Assembly (NCBI RefSeq): GCF_036625195.1
Contig: NZ_JAZKUG010000001.1
Span: forward strand, 5,130,398-5,194,397
Source of the DNA: Accumulibacter sp.
Lineage (GTDB): Bacteria; Pseudomonadota; Gammaproteobacteria; Burkholderiales; Rhodocyclaceae
Length of the DNA: 64,000 nucleotides
Direction of reading: 5' to 3'
Position numbers and translations under genes: made by a program. The notes beneath the pieces are model-generated. The model did no database searches and was not told the origin of the DNA. It saw only the letters and a program-made list of their open reading frames with translations. This document shows, in pieces, positions 44,710 to 53,089 of the stretch. The number at the start of each line of letters is the position of its first letter. Position 1 is the stretch's first letter.

Positions 44710-45485
44710 GACGCATCGCCCGCCCGCAGGGTACGGCGCTGCTGCGCTTCGACAATCTGACCCTCGGCTACAACCGGCATCCGGCGGTGCATCACCTGCA
44801 AGGCGAAATCGCCACTGGCAGCCTGATCGCCATCGTCGGTCCGAACGGCGCCGGCAAGTCAACCCTGCTGAAGGCGATCGCCGGCGAGCTGCGACCGTTG
44901 CAGGGCAGCATCGAGCGGAACGGACTCGACCGTCGGCAGATCGCCTACCTGACGCAACAGGCGACACTCGACCCGACATTCCCGATCGTCGTCCATGATT
45001 TCGTCGCCATGGGGCTCTGGCGCGAGATCGGCGCCTTTCTCGGCCTCGGCAGCGCGCACCGGCGGCGGGTGCAGGCGGCAATCGAGCGCGTCGGTCTGCA
45101 CGGACTCGAGAAGCGCCCGATCGGCGCCCTTTCCGGCGGACAACTGCAGCGCGCGCTGTTCGCCCGCGTCATGCTGCAGGATGCGCCGCTGGTGCTGCTC
45201 GACGAGCCCTATGGCGCGATCGACGCGGCCAGCGTCCGCGACCTGGCGGCGCTGGTTCGCCAGTGGCACGACGAAGGGCGGACGGTGATCGCCGTCCTGC
45301 ACGATCTCGCGCACGTTCGCCAGGAGTACCCGGAGACGCTGCTGCTGGCCCGCGAACTGGTGGCACGTGGCGAAACGGCGAGCGTCCTCAACCCCGCCAA
45401 CCTGCAGCGTGCCCGGCAACTCGCCGAAGGACAGGGCGACGGCACGCAGGCAGCCGTCTGCCGCCTCGACCGGGATGCGGCGTGA
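44706..45485 (+). CDS. znuC: Zinc ABC transporter ATP-binding protein
   Basis: ATPase of a cluster-9 metal importer, 259 residues. Walker A VGPNGAGKST lies at residues 44-53, signature ALSGGQLQRALFARVML, Walker B VLLDEPYGAID, and the H-loop His in AVLHDLAH. The carboxyl region is the extension typical of metal-import ATPases. The start at 44706 (not the upstream ATG at 44652) overlaps the small membrane protein stop, and its own stop overlaps the znuB GTG. The substrate is probably zinc, argued from the binding protein. Confidence 0.9.
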   Translation: MRRIARPQGTALLRFDNLTLGYNRHPAVHHLQGEIATGSLIAIVGPNGAGKSTLLKAIAGELRPLQGSIERNGLDRRQIAYLTQQATLDPTFPIVVHDFVAMGLWREIGAFLGLGSAHRRRVQAAIERVGLHGLEKRPIGALSGGQLQRALFARVMLQDAPLVLLDEPYGAIDAASVRDLAALVRQWHDEGRTVIAVLHDLAHVRQEYPETLLLARELVARGETASVLNPANLQRARQLAEGQGDGTQAAVCRLDRDAA

Positions 45486-46363
45486 GCGAGCTCCTGTCGA
45501 CCCTGCCGCCGTTCTCGCCCTTCGTCGAGTTCGCCTTCATGCGCCGGGCGCTCGCCGGCTGCCTCGCGCTGTCGCTCGGCGCGACGCCGATCGGCGTCTT
45601 CCTGATGCTGCGCCGCATGAGCCTGGCCGGCGACGCGATGTCGCATGCCATCCTGCCGGGCGCGGCGATCGGCTATCTGGTCGCCGGCCTGTCGCTGCCG
45701 GCGATGACCCTCGGTGGTCTCGCCGCCGGCCTCGCGGTCGCCCTGCTCGCCGGCGGCGTCGCGCGCAACACGGTGATCAGGGAGGACACCAGCCTCGCCA
45801 CCTTCTACCTGCTGTCGCTGTCGGCGGGCGTGCTGCTCATCTCGCTGCGCGGCAGCAGCGTGGACCTGCTGCATGTCCTGTTCGGCAGCGTGCTGGCGCT
45901 CGACGATCCGGCGCTGCTGCTGCTCGGCGCCTTCGCATCGCTGTCGATCGTCGCCCTCGCCATCGGCCTGCGCCTGTTCGTCCTCGAGGCCTGCGACCCC
46001 TCCTTCCTGGCGCGCATCAGCCGCCTGTCGCCGCTGGCGCACTATGGCTTCATGGTCCTGCTGGTGCTCAACTTGGTCGCCGGTTTTCACGCGCTCGGTA
46101 CGCTGATGGCGGTCGGCATCATGATCCTGCCGGCGGCAGCGGCCCGCCTCTGGGTCTGCAACGTCGGACCGCTGCTGCTGATCGCCAGCGGCATCGGCTT
46201 CGCCGGATCGCTCGCCGGATTGCTGTTGTCCTACCACGCCGACCTGCCGGCCGGGCCGGCGATCGTCCTCACCCTCGGCGCGACCTACCTGCTGTCGCTC
46301 GCCCTCGGTCCGCTCGGACCGCTGGCCAGCCGCCGGCGATCGGGCTGGCATTTCGAACGTTGA
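45482..46363 (+). CDS. znuB: Zinc ABC transporter permease
   Basis: Inner-membrane permease of the ABC-3 metal family, 293 residues with about eight membrane segments. Diagnostic stretches are FMRRALAGCLALSLGATPIG, MLRRMSLAGDAMSHAILPGA and GFHALGTLMAVGIMILPAAA, the conserved coupling and pore helices of this family. GTG start overlapping the znuC stop by 4 bp. A 19-bp gap with AAGGAGA leads to the binding-protein gene. Confidence 0.93.
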   Translation: MSELLSTLPPFSPFVEFAFMRRALAGCLALSLGATPIGVFLMLRRMSLAGDAMSHAILPGAAIGYLVAGLSLPAMTLGGLAAGLAVALLAGGVARNTVIREDTSLATFYLLSLSAGVLLISLRGSSVDLLHVLFGSVLALDDPALLLLGAFASLSIVALAIGLRLFVLEACDPSFLARISRLSPLAHYGFMVLLVLNLVAGFHALGTLMAVGIMILPAAAARLWVCNVGPLLLIASGIGFAGSLAGLLLSYHADLPAGPAIVLTLGATYLLSLALGPLGPLASRRRSGWHFER

Positions 46364-46382
46364 ACGCTCAAGGAGAAACGGA

Positions 46383-47303
46383 ATGAAGCGGACAATCTGC
46401 GCTGCCCTGGGATGGCTGTTGCGCGTTCTGCTGCTGGCGAGCATCGGCAGCGTCAGTGCGGCGGAAAGACTGCCGGTGGTCGCCAGCTTCAGCATCCTCG
46501 GCGACCTGACGCAGAAGGTGGGCGGCGAGCTAGTCGAGGTGCACACGCTCGTCGGTGCAGGCGCCGACGCGCACGTGTACCAGCCGACGCCGAGCGACGC
46601 GCGGGCGCTGGCGCGCGCCCGCCTGGTGATCGTCAATGGCCTCGGCTTCGAGGGCTGGATCGACCGCCTGATCAAGTCATCGGGCTATCGTGGCCAGCTC
46701 GCGGTCGCCAGCAAGGGCGTGAAAGCGCTGCACGAAGCGCATGCGGAGGGCGGCAAGGGCCACCTGCACGGCGACGATGTCGACCCGCATGCCTGGCAGG
46801 ACCTGGCAAATGGCGGCCGCTACGTGGCGAACATCGCGCAGGCGCTGGCCGCTGCCGACCCGGCCAACCGGGCGACCTACGCCGCCAACGCCGTCCGCCT
46901 GCAGGGGGAACTGGCCGCGCTCGCGCGTGAGGCGAGCAGCGCCTTCGCCGCCATTCCGGCCACGCAGCGCAAGGTGGTGAGCTCGCACGACGCCTTTGCC
47001 TACTTCGGGCACGCCTACGGCATCCGCTTCATCGCCCCGGTCGGAGTCAGCACCGATGCCGAACCGTCCGCTGGCGAAGTCGCTGCCATCATCCGGCAGA
47101 TTCGCCGCGAGAAGATCCCGGCCATCTTCGTCGAGAACATCAGCGACCCGCGCCTGCTCGAGCGCATCAGCCGTGAATCGGGGGCGCGCATCGGCGGCAC
47201 CCTGTACTCGGACTCGCTGTCGCCGCCCGGTACTCCGGGCGACAGCTACCTGGGCATGATGCGCCACAACATCCGCACCCTGAGCGAGGCGCTCGGCCAC
47301 TGA
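46383..47303 (+). CDS. znuA: Zinc ABC transporter substrate-binding protein
   Basis: Periplasmic cluster A-I metal-binding protein of 306 residues with a signal peptide (MKRTICAALGWLLRVLLLAS through SAAE). Metal ligands are visible at AHVYQPTPSD (His), DPHAWQD (His), SSHDAFAYFG (His) and TLYSDSLS (Asp). A His-rich loop (HEAHAEGGKGHLHGDD) precedes the second ligand. A His at the third position and the His-rich loop favour zinc over manganese. AAGGAGA ribosome-binding site. Last gene of the operon. Confidence 0.9.
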   Translation: MKRTICAALGWLLRVLLLASIGSVSAAERLPVVASFSILGDLTQKVGGELVEVHTLVGAGADAHVYQPTPSDARALARARLVIVNGLGFEGWIDRLIKSSGYRGQLAVASKGVKALHEAHAEGGKGHLHGDDVDPHAWQDLANGGRYVANIAQALAAADPANRATYAANAVRLQGELAALAREASSAFAAIPATQRKVVSSHDAFAYFGHAYGIRFIAPVGVSTDAEPSAGEVAAIIRQIRREKIPAIFVENISDPRLLERISRESGARIGGTLYSDSLSPPGTPGDSYLGMMRHNIRTLSEALGH

Positions 47304-47463
47304 GCCAGCCTGGACCCGGCCCGGCGAGCGCCGAGCGGACGGCGGCAGCAACCGGGCGCGTGGCGTGGTCGCCGCCCTGCAGGTCGCCGATGCGACGGCA
47401 AGGCGGCGGGCATTCGGTTTAAGATCCGGGTCCCCAACGACGACCCGGACCACCAGGCGACCC

Positions 47464-48189
47464 ATGAACGAGCCATCATCCCTGCGCCGGCAGGAATTCA
47501 TCGCCGGCGTCCGCGACACCTTGCCGCTGCTGCTTGGCGCGCTGCCCTTCGGGCTGATCTACGGCGCCATCGCTGCGACCTCCGGGCTGTCGTTCGCCGC
47601 CGCGCTGGCGATGTCGGCATTCGTCTTCGCCGGTTCGTCGCAATTCATTGCCGTCGGGCTCATCGCTGCGCAGACGCCGGTGGCGATCATCGTCCTGACG
47701 ACGCTGATCGTAAACCTGCGGCACATGCTGTACAGCGCCACCCTCCTGCCGCATCTGCGCAGCCTGCCGCAGCGCTGGCGGATCCCGCTTGCCTTCTGGT
47801 TGACCGACGAGACCTTCGCCGTCACCGTGCACCGCTTCCAGCGCGCCGACGCCTCACCCTGCAAGCACTGGTACCAGCTTGGCTCGTCGATCGCCATGTA
47901 CCTCAATTGGCAACTGTGTTGTTTCGCCGGACTGCTGCTCGGCGACCGCATTCCCGACGCCCAGGGCTGGGGGCTCGACGTGGCGATGCCGGTGACCTTC
48001 ATCGGCATGATCATTCCCTTCGTCCGTACGCTCCCGGTGGCAATCAGCGTCCTCACCGCGGGCGCCGCCTCGCTGCTGACGCTGGCCATGCCCTACAAGC
48101 TGGGGATCCTCGTCGCGGCCTTCGCCGGCATCGCCTCCGGCATGCTCGCGCAGCGACTGCTGCGGGCGCAAGCGGCGCTCGCCCGATGA
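47464..48189 (+). CDS. azlC: AzlC family branched-chain amino acid exporter, large subunit
   Basis: Membrane protein of 241 residues with about seven hydrophobic segments. Conserved AzlC/YgaZ stretches are visible: LPLLLGALPFGLIYGAIAAT, AFVFAGSSQFIAVGLIAAQT and NLRHMLYSATLLPHL, then FWLTDETFAV. With AzlD it forms a two-component exporter for branched-chain amino acids or methionine. The ATG at 47464 fits the homology. The stop overlaps the azlD start. Confidence 0.92.
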   Translation: MNEPSSLRRQEFIAGVRDTLPLLLGALPFGLIYGAIAATSGLSFAAALAMSAFVFAGSSQFIAVGLIAAQTPVAIIVLTTLIVNLRHMLYSATLLPHLRSLPQRWRIPLAFWLTDETFAVTVHRFQRADASPCKHWYQLGSSIAMYLNWQLCCFAGLLLGDRIPDAQGWGLDVAMPVTFIGMIIPFVRTLPVAISVLTAGAASLLTLAMPYKLGILVAAFAGIASGMLAQRLLRAQAALAR

Positions 48190-48509
48190 TGAGCAGCGAC
48201 GAGCTGTGGCTGATCGCCGGCATGTTCGCGGTGACCTTCGGCATCCGCTACCTGCTCTTCGGTCTCGCCGGACGGATCAGCCTGTCGGCCTGGCTCAGCG
48301 ACTCGCTGCGCTTCATCCCACCGGCGGTGCTCACCGCGATCACGGTTCCCGCCGTGCTGCTGCCCGACGGCCAATGGCAACTCTCCGCCGCCAACCCCTA
48401 CCTGGTCGCCGCGCTCTGCAGCATCGCTGCCGGCATCGTCACGCGCAAGCTGCTGGCGACGATCGCCGTCGGCCTGGCTGCCTTCTTCCTGCATCGCCTG
48501 TGGTTCTAG
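48186..48509 (+). CDS. azlD: AzlD family branched-chain amino acid exporter, small subunit
   Basis: Small membrane protein of 107 residues with four helices, the AzlD/YgaH partner of AzlC: ELWLIAGMFAVTFGIRYLLF, RFIPPAVLTAITVPAVLLP and VTRKLLATIAVGLAAFF. The ATG overlaps the azlC stop by 4 bp. Most AzlD proteins are this size. Confidence 0.92.
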   Translation: MMSSDELWLIAGMFAVTFGIRYLLFGLAGRISLSAWLSDSLRFIPPAVLTAITVPAVLLPDGQWQLSAANPYLVAALCSIAAGIVTRKLLATIAVGLAAFFLHRLWF

Positions 48510-48549
48510 GTGGACAGCCGATGACCGGAGGGCGGCGACGCCAAACCCT

Positions 48550-49371
48550 CTAGTTCGCCTCGCCGGCCCGCTTGCGCAGCATCTCGATGATCATCGACGC
48601 CGTCTGCTCGATCGAGCGGTGGCTGGCATCGATGATCGGCCAGCCGCGACGGATGAACAGGCGACGAGCTTCCAGCACCTCCTTGCGCAGGGCGTCGAGG
48701 TCGGCGTAGTCGCCGTTCGACTCGTCCTTCAGCGCGCTCAGGCGAGCGGCACGGATCATCGCCAGGCGCGCCGGGTCGACGGTCAGGCCGACGATCAACG
48801 GCCCGTTCGCGCGCAGCAGGCCGACCGGCGGTGGCGCGCCCGGCACCAGCGGCACGTTCGCCGCCTTGATGCCGCGCGATGCGAGATACATGCAGGTCGG
48901 CGTCTTCGTCGCCCGCGAGACGCCGACGATGATCACGTCGGCACCGTCGAGATCGTCGCTGGCGACGCCGTCGTCGTGCGCAAGGGTGTATTTCATCGCC
49001 TCGACACGGCGAAAGTAGTCCTCATCGAAGGCATCGCCCGAGCTGTGATGCGACAGGATGGCCGCCCCGGTGTATTCCGCGAGCTGACCGACCAAGGGCT
49101 CGAGCGCGAACTGGAAGGGAATTCCGAGATGGCGGCAGCCTTCCTCGAGGGCTTCGCGCACATCGCTGTGGCTGATGCTGTGCAGGACGTAGCCGGGGGC
49201 GGCGGCGAGCACACCGAGGATTTCCGGCACCTGGTCGAGGCGGCGGACGGTCTTCCACAGGCGGCGCCTGACCTCGACCCCGGCCAGCTGGGTGACGGCG
49301 TTGCGCGCCAGCATCTCGACCAGTTCACCCGAGGCATGCGAGACCAGATACAGAAGAACCGTCCGGCTCAC
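48550..49371 (-). CDS. ppsR: PEP synthase regulatory protein (kinase/pyrophosphorylase)
   Basis: Bifunctional DUF299-family enzyme that inactivates phosphoenolpyruvate synthase by ADP-dependent phosphorylation and reactivates it by Pi-dependent dephosphorylation; 273 residues. Characteristic segments: VLLYLVSHASGELVEMLARN, HHSSGDAFDEDYFRRVEAMK, YTLAHDDG and the nucleotide-binding GVSRATKTPTCMYLA. AzlD converges on it. The ppsA gene itself is not in the window. Confidence 0.94.
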   Translation of the reverse strand: MSRTVLLYLVSHASGELVEMLARNAVTQLAGVEVRRRLWKTVRRLDQVPEILGVLAAAPGYVLHSISHSDVREALEEGCRHLGIPFQFALEPLVGQLAEYTGAAILSHHSSGDAFDEDYFRRVEAMKYTLAHDDGVASDDLDGADVIIVGVSRATKTPTCMYLASRGIKAANVPLVPGAPPPVGLLRANGPLIVGLTVDPARLAMIRAARLSALKDESNGDYADLDALRKEVLEARRLFIRRGWPIIDASHRSIEQTASMIIEMLRKRAGEAN

Positions 49372-49407
49372 CCGGGCTTCCTCCCGTGGCCGCTTGGCAG
49401 CGGCGAC

Positions 49408-50160
49408 TCAGCGATGATAGCCACCATCGAGGCGCAGAACGCTGCCGTTGATCATGACGTTCTTGATGACGTGCAGGACGAGCATGGCGAACTCGGCCGG
49501 ATCACCAAAGCGGTGCGGAAACGGAATCTGCCGCGCCAGCCGTGAGTCGAGGTTCTTCTCCATGTCGAACAGCGTCTGCGTCCCGAACAGCCCCGGCGCG
49601 ATGCCGACGACACGGATTCCCAAGGGGCCCAGTTCGCGCGCCGCCGGCAGGATCATGCTGACGACACCGCCTTTCGATGCCGAATACGCGGCCTCGCCGC
49701 TCTGCCCCTCGTAGGCCGAGACCGAAGCCGTCGACAGGATGACGCCGCGCTCGCCGTTGCTCTGCTGCGGCAGGGCAGCCATGTCGGCAGCGGCCAGGCG
49801 AATCATGTTGAAGGTCGAGATCAGGTTGACCTCGACGAGCTTGCGGAAATCCTCGAGCGCCACCGGCCCAGCGGCCCCGAGAATGGGTTCGTTGTGGCCG
49901 CGACCGACACAGTGCACGAGCACGCGCGCCGCACCGTGCGCCGCGCGTGCGCGCGCGATCGCCTCCTCGGCTGACTGCGAGTCGGCGACGTCGCAGTGAA
50001 TCGCCAGCGCGCCGATGTCCTTCGCGACCCGGTGCACGCTGTCGGCATCGATGTCGATCAACGCCACCCGTGCGCCCGCCTCGCTCAGATAGCGCGCGGT
50101 TTCCGCGCCCAGGCCCGATGCCGCCCCGGTGACGACCGCGGGGCATGCCCACAAATCCAT
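49408..50160 (-). CDS. Short-chain dehydrogenase/reductase
   Basis: NAD(P)-dependent oxidoreductase of 250 residues. The cofactor motif TGAASGLG lies at 11-18, followed by Asp in ALIDID, which favours NAD. The active-site Ser lies in STASVSAYEG and the catalytic Tyr and Lys in AAYSASKGG. Overall it resembles type 2 3-hydroxyacyl-CoA dehydrogenases (GVFGTQTL-like PGLFGTQTLFDM segment), so fatty acid or isoleucine breakdown is plausible; the substrate is inferred. It is transcribed toward ppsR, 37 bp away, and may share its transcript. Confidence 0.9.
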   Translation of the reverse strand: MDLWACPAVVTGAASGLGAETARYLSEAGARVALIDIDADSVHRVAKDIGALAIHCDVADSQSAEEAIARARAAHGAARVLVHCVGRGHNEPILGAAGPVALEDFRKLVEVNLISTFNMIRLAAADMAALPQQSNGERGVILSTASVSAYEGQSGEAAYSASKGGVVSMILPAARELGPLGIRVVGIAPGLFGTQTLFDMEKNLDSRLARQIPFPHRFGDPAEFAMLVLHVIKNVMINGSVLRLDGGYHR

Positions 50161-50360
50161 GCCAGACCTCCTGCCATTGCCGACCGCAGCGGCCAGCGTC
50201 AGGGCGCATTATATCGGGTGCCCGCAGCGCATGTGCCCGCCGTTCCGGGGAGCGCGGCGAGCGCCGCCAGCGACTGTCAGGGAGAACCGCGACGCCAGTC
50301 GGGCAGCACGATGGCCTGCAGGCTGCCGCTCACCGGCTGCACGGATCCCTGCGCAAAGAA

Positions 50361-50389
50361 CCGTCATCAATTCGTCAACAAGCCGTCAC
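50361..50389 (+). promoter_or_regulatory. Pho box with three half-sites
   Basis: CCGTCAT (50361), TCGTCAA (50372) and CCGTCAC (50383) are three direct repeats exactly 11 bp apart, matching the PhoB half-site CTGTCAT. It lies about 55 bp before the first pstS. It predicts induction of the following genes by phosphate starvation through PhoB. PhoB and PhoR are not in the window. The rest of 50161-50444 contains no gene. Confidence 0.85.
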
Positions 50390-50444
50390 ACAATGGATTC
50401 GCCGGCTCACGCAGCCACGACCACCGCAGCCAAGGAGGCTCACC

Positions 50445-51476
50445 ATGAAGCACAATACCGCCCCGTCTACAGCACGCAACTGGCTTGGCGCGACCTGGTT
50501 CGCTGCCGCACTCGCCTGCAGCAGCCCACTCGCCATCGGCGCCAGCCCGGTGGTCCGGATCGATGGGTCGAGCGCGGCTTATCCGATCACCGAGGCGGCG
50601 GCGCAGGATTTCCAGCGCGCCAAGCTGCACGAGGTGCACGTCAACATCGGGGTCTCGGGAACCGCAGCCGGGCTCAGCAAATTCTGCCGCGGTGAGACTG
50701 ACATTGCCAGCGCCTCGAGACCGATTCTGAGCAAGGAAATGGAAGCCTGCGCCAAGGCTGGAATCCGCTTCTACGAAATGCCCCTCGCCTACGACGCGCT
50801 GACCGTCGTCGTCAATCCTCAGAACAGCTTCGTCAACAGCCTCAGCGTCAGCGATCTGCGCAGGCTGTGGGAGCCGGGAGCCGAGAAGCGGGTCACGACC
50901 TGGCGGGATCTCAACCCGGCGTGGCCCGCCGACAGGATCAGGCTTTATGCCCCTGGAGCCGACTCCGGCACCTTCGAGTCCTTTACCGAGGTGGTCGTGG
51001 GTACCGCCAAGGCAAGCCGTGCCGACGCCAGCACGGCCGAGGACCACGGGGTCCTGGCAGAACGCATCGCCGCAGACAAGGACGCACTCGGCTATCTCAG
51101 CCTCGACTACTATGTCGAGAACAAGCAGAAGCTCAAGGCCGTGGCGATCAGCGACGGCAAGGAAGCCGTTGCGCCGACGGTGGAAAACATCCGCAACGGC
51201 AGCTACCAGCCCCTGTCGCGCCCGCTGTTCCTTTACGTCAGTGAGAAGTCGCTCGAGAAGGCTGCAGTCAGGGAGTTCGTCGATTTCTGCATGAAGAACG
51301 CGCCCCGCCTCGTCGTCGAGGCGAACTACCTGCCGCTGCCGACACGCGCCTATGCGGACAACCTTGAGCGCATCCCGGCACGGAAGCTTGGCAGCGTTTA
51401 TGGCGGCGAGAACAAGGCGCGCATGCGGCCGGCTGACTCACTGGAGATCTTCAAGGCACTGATGCACGGTTCCTGA
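50445..51476 (+). CDS. pstS: PstS-family phosphate-binding protein, divergent paralogue
   Basis: Periplasmic binding protein of 343 residues; the signal peptide ends near GAS (residue 33). It aligns along its length with the second PstS at 52039. Two ligand loops differ: DGSSAAYPITE (residues 40-50) replaces DGSSTVFPITE, and SGTAAGLSKF (71-80) replaces SGTGGGFKKF. The downstream GADSGTFE motif is kept. The phosphate loop Thr is lost, so affinity or ligand may differ. AAGGAGG ribosome-binding site. It has its own Pho box and is followed by the ribbon-helix-helix gene. Confidence 0.88.
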   Translation: MKHNTAPSTARNWLGATWFAAALACSSPLAIGASPVVRIDGSSAAYPITEAAAQDFQRAKLHEVHVNIGVSGTAAGLSKFCRGETDIASASRPILSKEMEACAKAGIRFYEMPLAYDALTVVVNPQNSFVNSLSVSDLRRLWEPGAEKRVTTWRDLNPAWPADRIRLYAPGADSGTFESFTEVVVGTAKASRADASTAEDHGVLAERIAADKDALGYLSLDYYVENKQKLKAVAISDGKEAVAPTVENIRNGSYQPLSRPLFLYVSEKSLEKAAVREFVDFCMKNAPRLVVEANYLPLPTRAYADNLERIPARKLGSVYGGENKARMRPADSLEIFKALMHGS

Positions 51477-51593
51477 CCACGATCGCCACCTGCAGGGCAG
51501 GAGCAGCCCGCGCAGCCAGCGGCACCGCAGGCCGCGCGGTAACCCGGCCCGCGACATCTGATCTGTCCCCCAGCATTCCCCAAGGAGTCCCTT

Positions 51594-51944
51594 ATGTCTT
51601 CATCCCGCACATCGCGCAACGCCGACGTCATCGCCGCAGCCGCCGATGAACTGAAACGCAGACGACTGGCCGCAACCGCCGTCGCGTCGTCACCGAGCAA
51701 AGGCCGCAAGCGCGGAAAAGGCGAGGTTGCGGCACGCACTTCCTGCAAACTGTGGCTGACACGGAAGGAATACCGGCAGTTGCGACAACTGAAACAGCGG
51801 CTGGCCGCTGCCGGAATCCGCGCAAGCCGGCCGGCACTCGTCCGCGCGGGCCTGCTGATGCTCACCGACCTCGACCGAGACGCTTTCGTGCAAGCTCTGC
51901 GCGCGATGATCGCCGCCAGACAACGACTGCAGGAGGGAAACTGA
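51594..51944 (+). CDS. Ribbon-helix-helix-like protein in the pst locus
   Basis: 116 residues. A basic, Ser/Ala-rich amino half (RRRLAATAVASSPSKGRKRG) leads to a segment with the pattern of a ribbon-helix-helix DNA-binding unit: SCKLWLTRKEYRQLRQLKQR, LAAAGIRASRPALVRAGLLM. A carboxyl-terminal helix (DRDAFVQALRAMIAARQRLQ) follows. Strong AAGGAG upstream of the ATG. It lies between the two pstS genes, behind the first Pho box and just ahead of the second. A local regulator of phosphate genes is possible but not shown; I do not recognise a named family. Confidence 0.6.
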   Translation: MSSSRTSRNADVIAAAADELKRRRLAATAVASSPSKGRKRGKGEVAARTSCKLWLTRKEYRQLRQLKQRLAAAGIRASRPALVRAGLLMLTDLDRDAFVQALRAMIAARQRLQEGN

Positions 51945-51970
51945 CACGCATGCAAGATGGACGCAGGCGA

Positions 51971-51988
51971 CCGTCATCAACCTGTCAC
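51971..51988 (+). promoter_or_regulatory. Second Pho box
   Basis: CCGTCAT at 51971 and CTGTCAC at 51982 are 11 bp apart and match the PhoB consensus closely. The box lies about 50 bp before the second pstS. It gives the pstS-pstCAB genes their own phosphate-controlled promoter. Confidence 0.88.
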
Positions 51989-52038
51989 AGCGCCAGCGCA
52001 CACTTCGTTCTGCAGTCAGGACCGCACAACAGGAGACC

Positions 52039-53046
52039 ATGATGAAGCAGCCTGCACGACATTCCACCGCTGCCGCCGTCGCCATCCTCGGCAGCCTTTT
52101 CCTCAGCCCACTGGCTTTCGCCGCGCCGCCGGTGGTCAAGGTCGACGGTTCGAGCACCGTCTTCCCGATCACCGAAGCCGTTGCCGAAGAGTTCCAGAAA
52201 GCCCGCAAGGGGGCGACCAACGTCACCGTCGGCATCTCCGGCACGGGTGGTGGCTTCAAGAAATTCTGCCGTGGCGAAACCGACATCGCCAATGCCTCGC
52301 GGCCGATCTCCAGGAAGGAGATGGATGACTGCAGCAAGGCCGGCATCCGCTATTACGAGTTGCCGGTGGCCTACGATGCACTGACGGTGATGGTGAACCC
52401 GCAGAACACCTTCATCAAGAGCATGACCGTCGCCGAACTGAAGAAGATCTGGGAGCCCGGCGCGCAGGGCAGGATCAACAACTGGAAGGACGTCAACCCG
52501 GCGTGGCCGGACCAGAAGCTCAAGCTCTACGGCGCCGGCGCCGATTCCGGGACTTTCGACTACTTCACCGAAGCGATCGTCGGCAAGGCCAAATCGAGCC
52601 GCGGCGACTACACGGCTTCCGAAGACGACAACGTGCTGGTGCAGGGAATCGCCGGCGACAAGGGCGCGCTCGGCTACTTCGGCTTCGCCTATTACATCGA
52701 GAACCAGAAGAAGCTGAAGGCGGTGGCGATCGACGGCGGCAAGGGGCCGGTCGCGCCAACACCGGAAAACGTCGACAACGGCAGCTATCAGCCACTGTCC
52801 CGGCCGATCTTCATCTATGTCAGCGAGAAGTCGCTCGACAAGCCCGAGGTCCGGGATTTCGTCGACTTCTACATGAAGAACGCGCGGCCGCTGGTGAAGG
52901 AGGTCAAGTACATCCCGCTGCCGGCGAAAGCCTACAGCGGCAACCTCGACCACATCGCCCGCAAGAAGATCGGCACCGTCTTCGGTGGCGAGAACGAAAC
53001 CGGCCTGACGATAGAGGAACTGATGAAGCGCGAGGCACAGCTCTGA
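52039..53046 (+). CDS. pstS: Phosphate ABC transporter substrate-binding protein
   Basis: Periplasmic phosphate-binding protein of 335 residues with a signal peptide ending at AFAAP (about residue 28). Phosphate-binding loops DGSSTVFPITE (36-46), SGTGGGFKKF (67-76) and GADSGTFDYF are all canonical. AGGAGA precedes the ATG. It is the first gene of pstS-pstC-pstA-pstB under its own Pho box and is likely the main binding protein of the importer. Confidence 0.95.
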   Translation: MMKQPARHSTAAAVAILGSLFLSPLAFAAPPVVKVDGSSTVFPITEAVAEEFQKARKGATNVTVGISGTGGGFKKFCRGETDIANASRPISRKEMDDCSKAGIRYYELPVAYDALTVMVNPQNTFIKSMTVAELKKIWEPGAQGRINNWKDVNPAWPDQKLKLYGAGADSGTFDYFTEAIVGKAKSSRGDYTASEDDNVLVQGIAGDKGALGYFGFAYYIENQKKLKAVAIDGGKGPVAPTPENVDNGSYQPLSRPIFIYVSEKSLDKPEVRDFVDFYMKNARPLVKEVKYIPLPAKAYSGNLDHIARKKIGTVFGGENETGLTIEELMKREAQL

Positions 53047-53089
53047 GGCACGCCCGGCCACCGGCGATCTGCCGCCAACAGGAGTCCGC

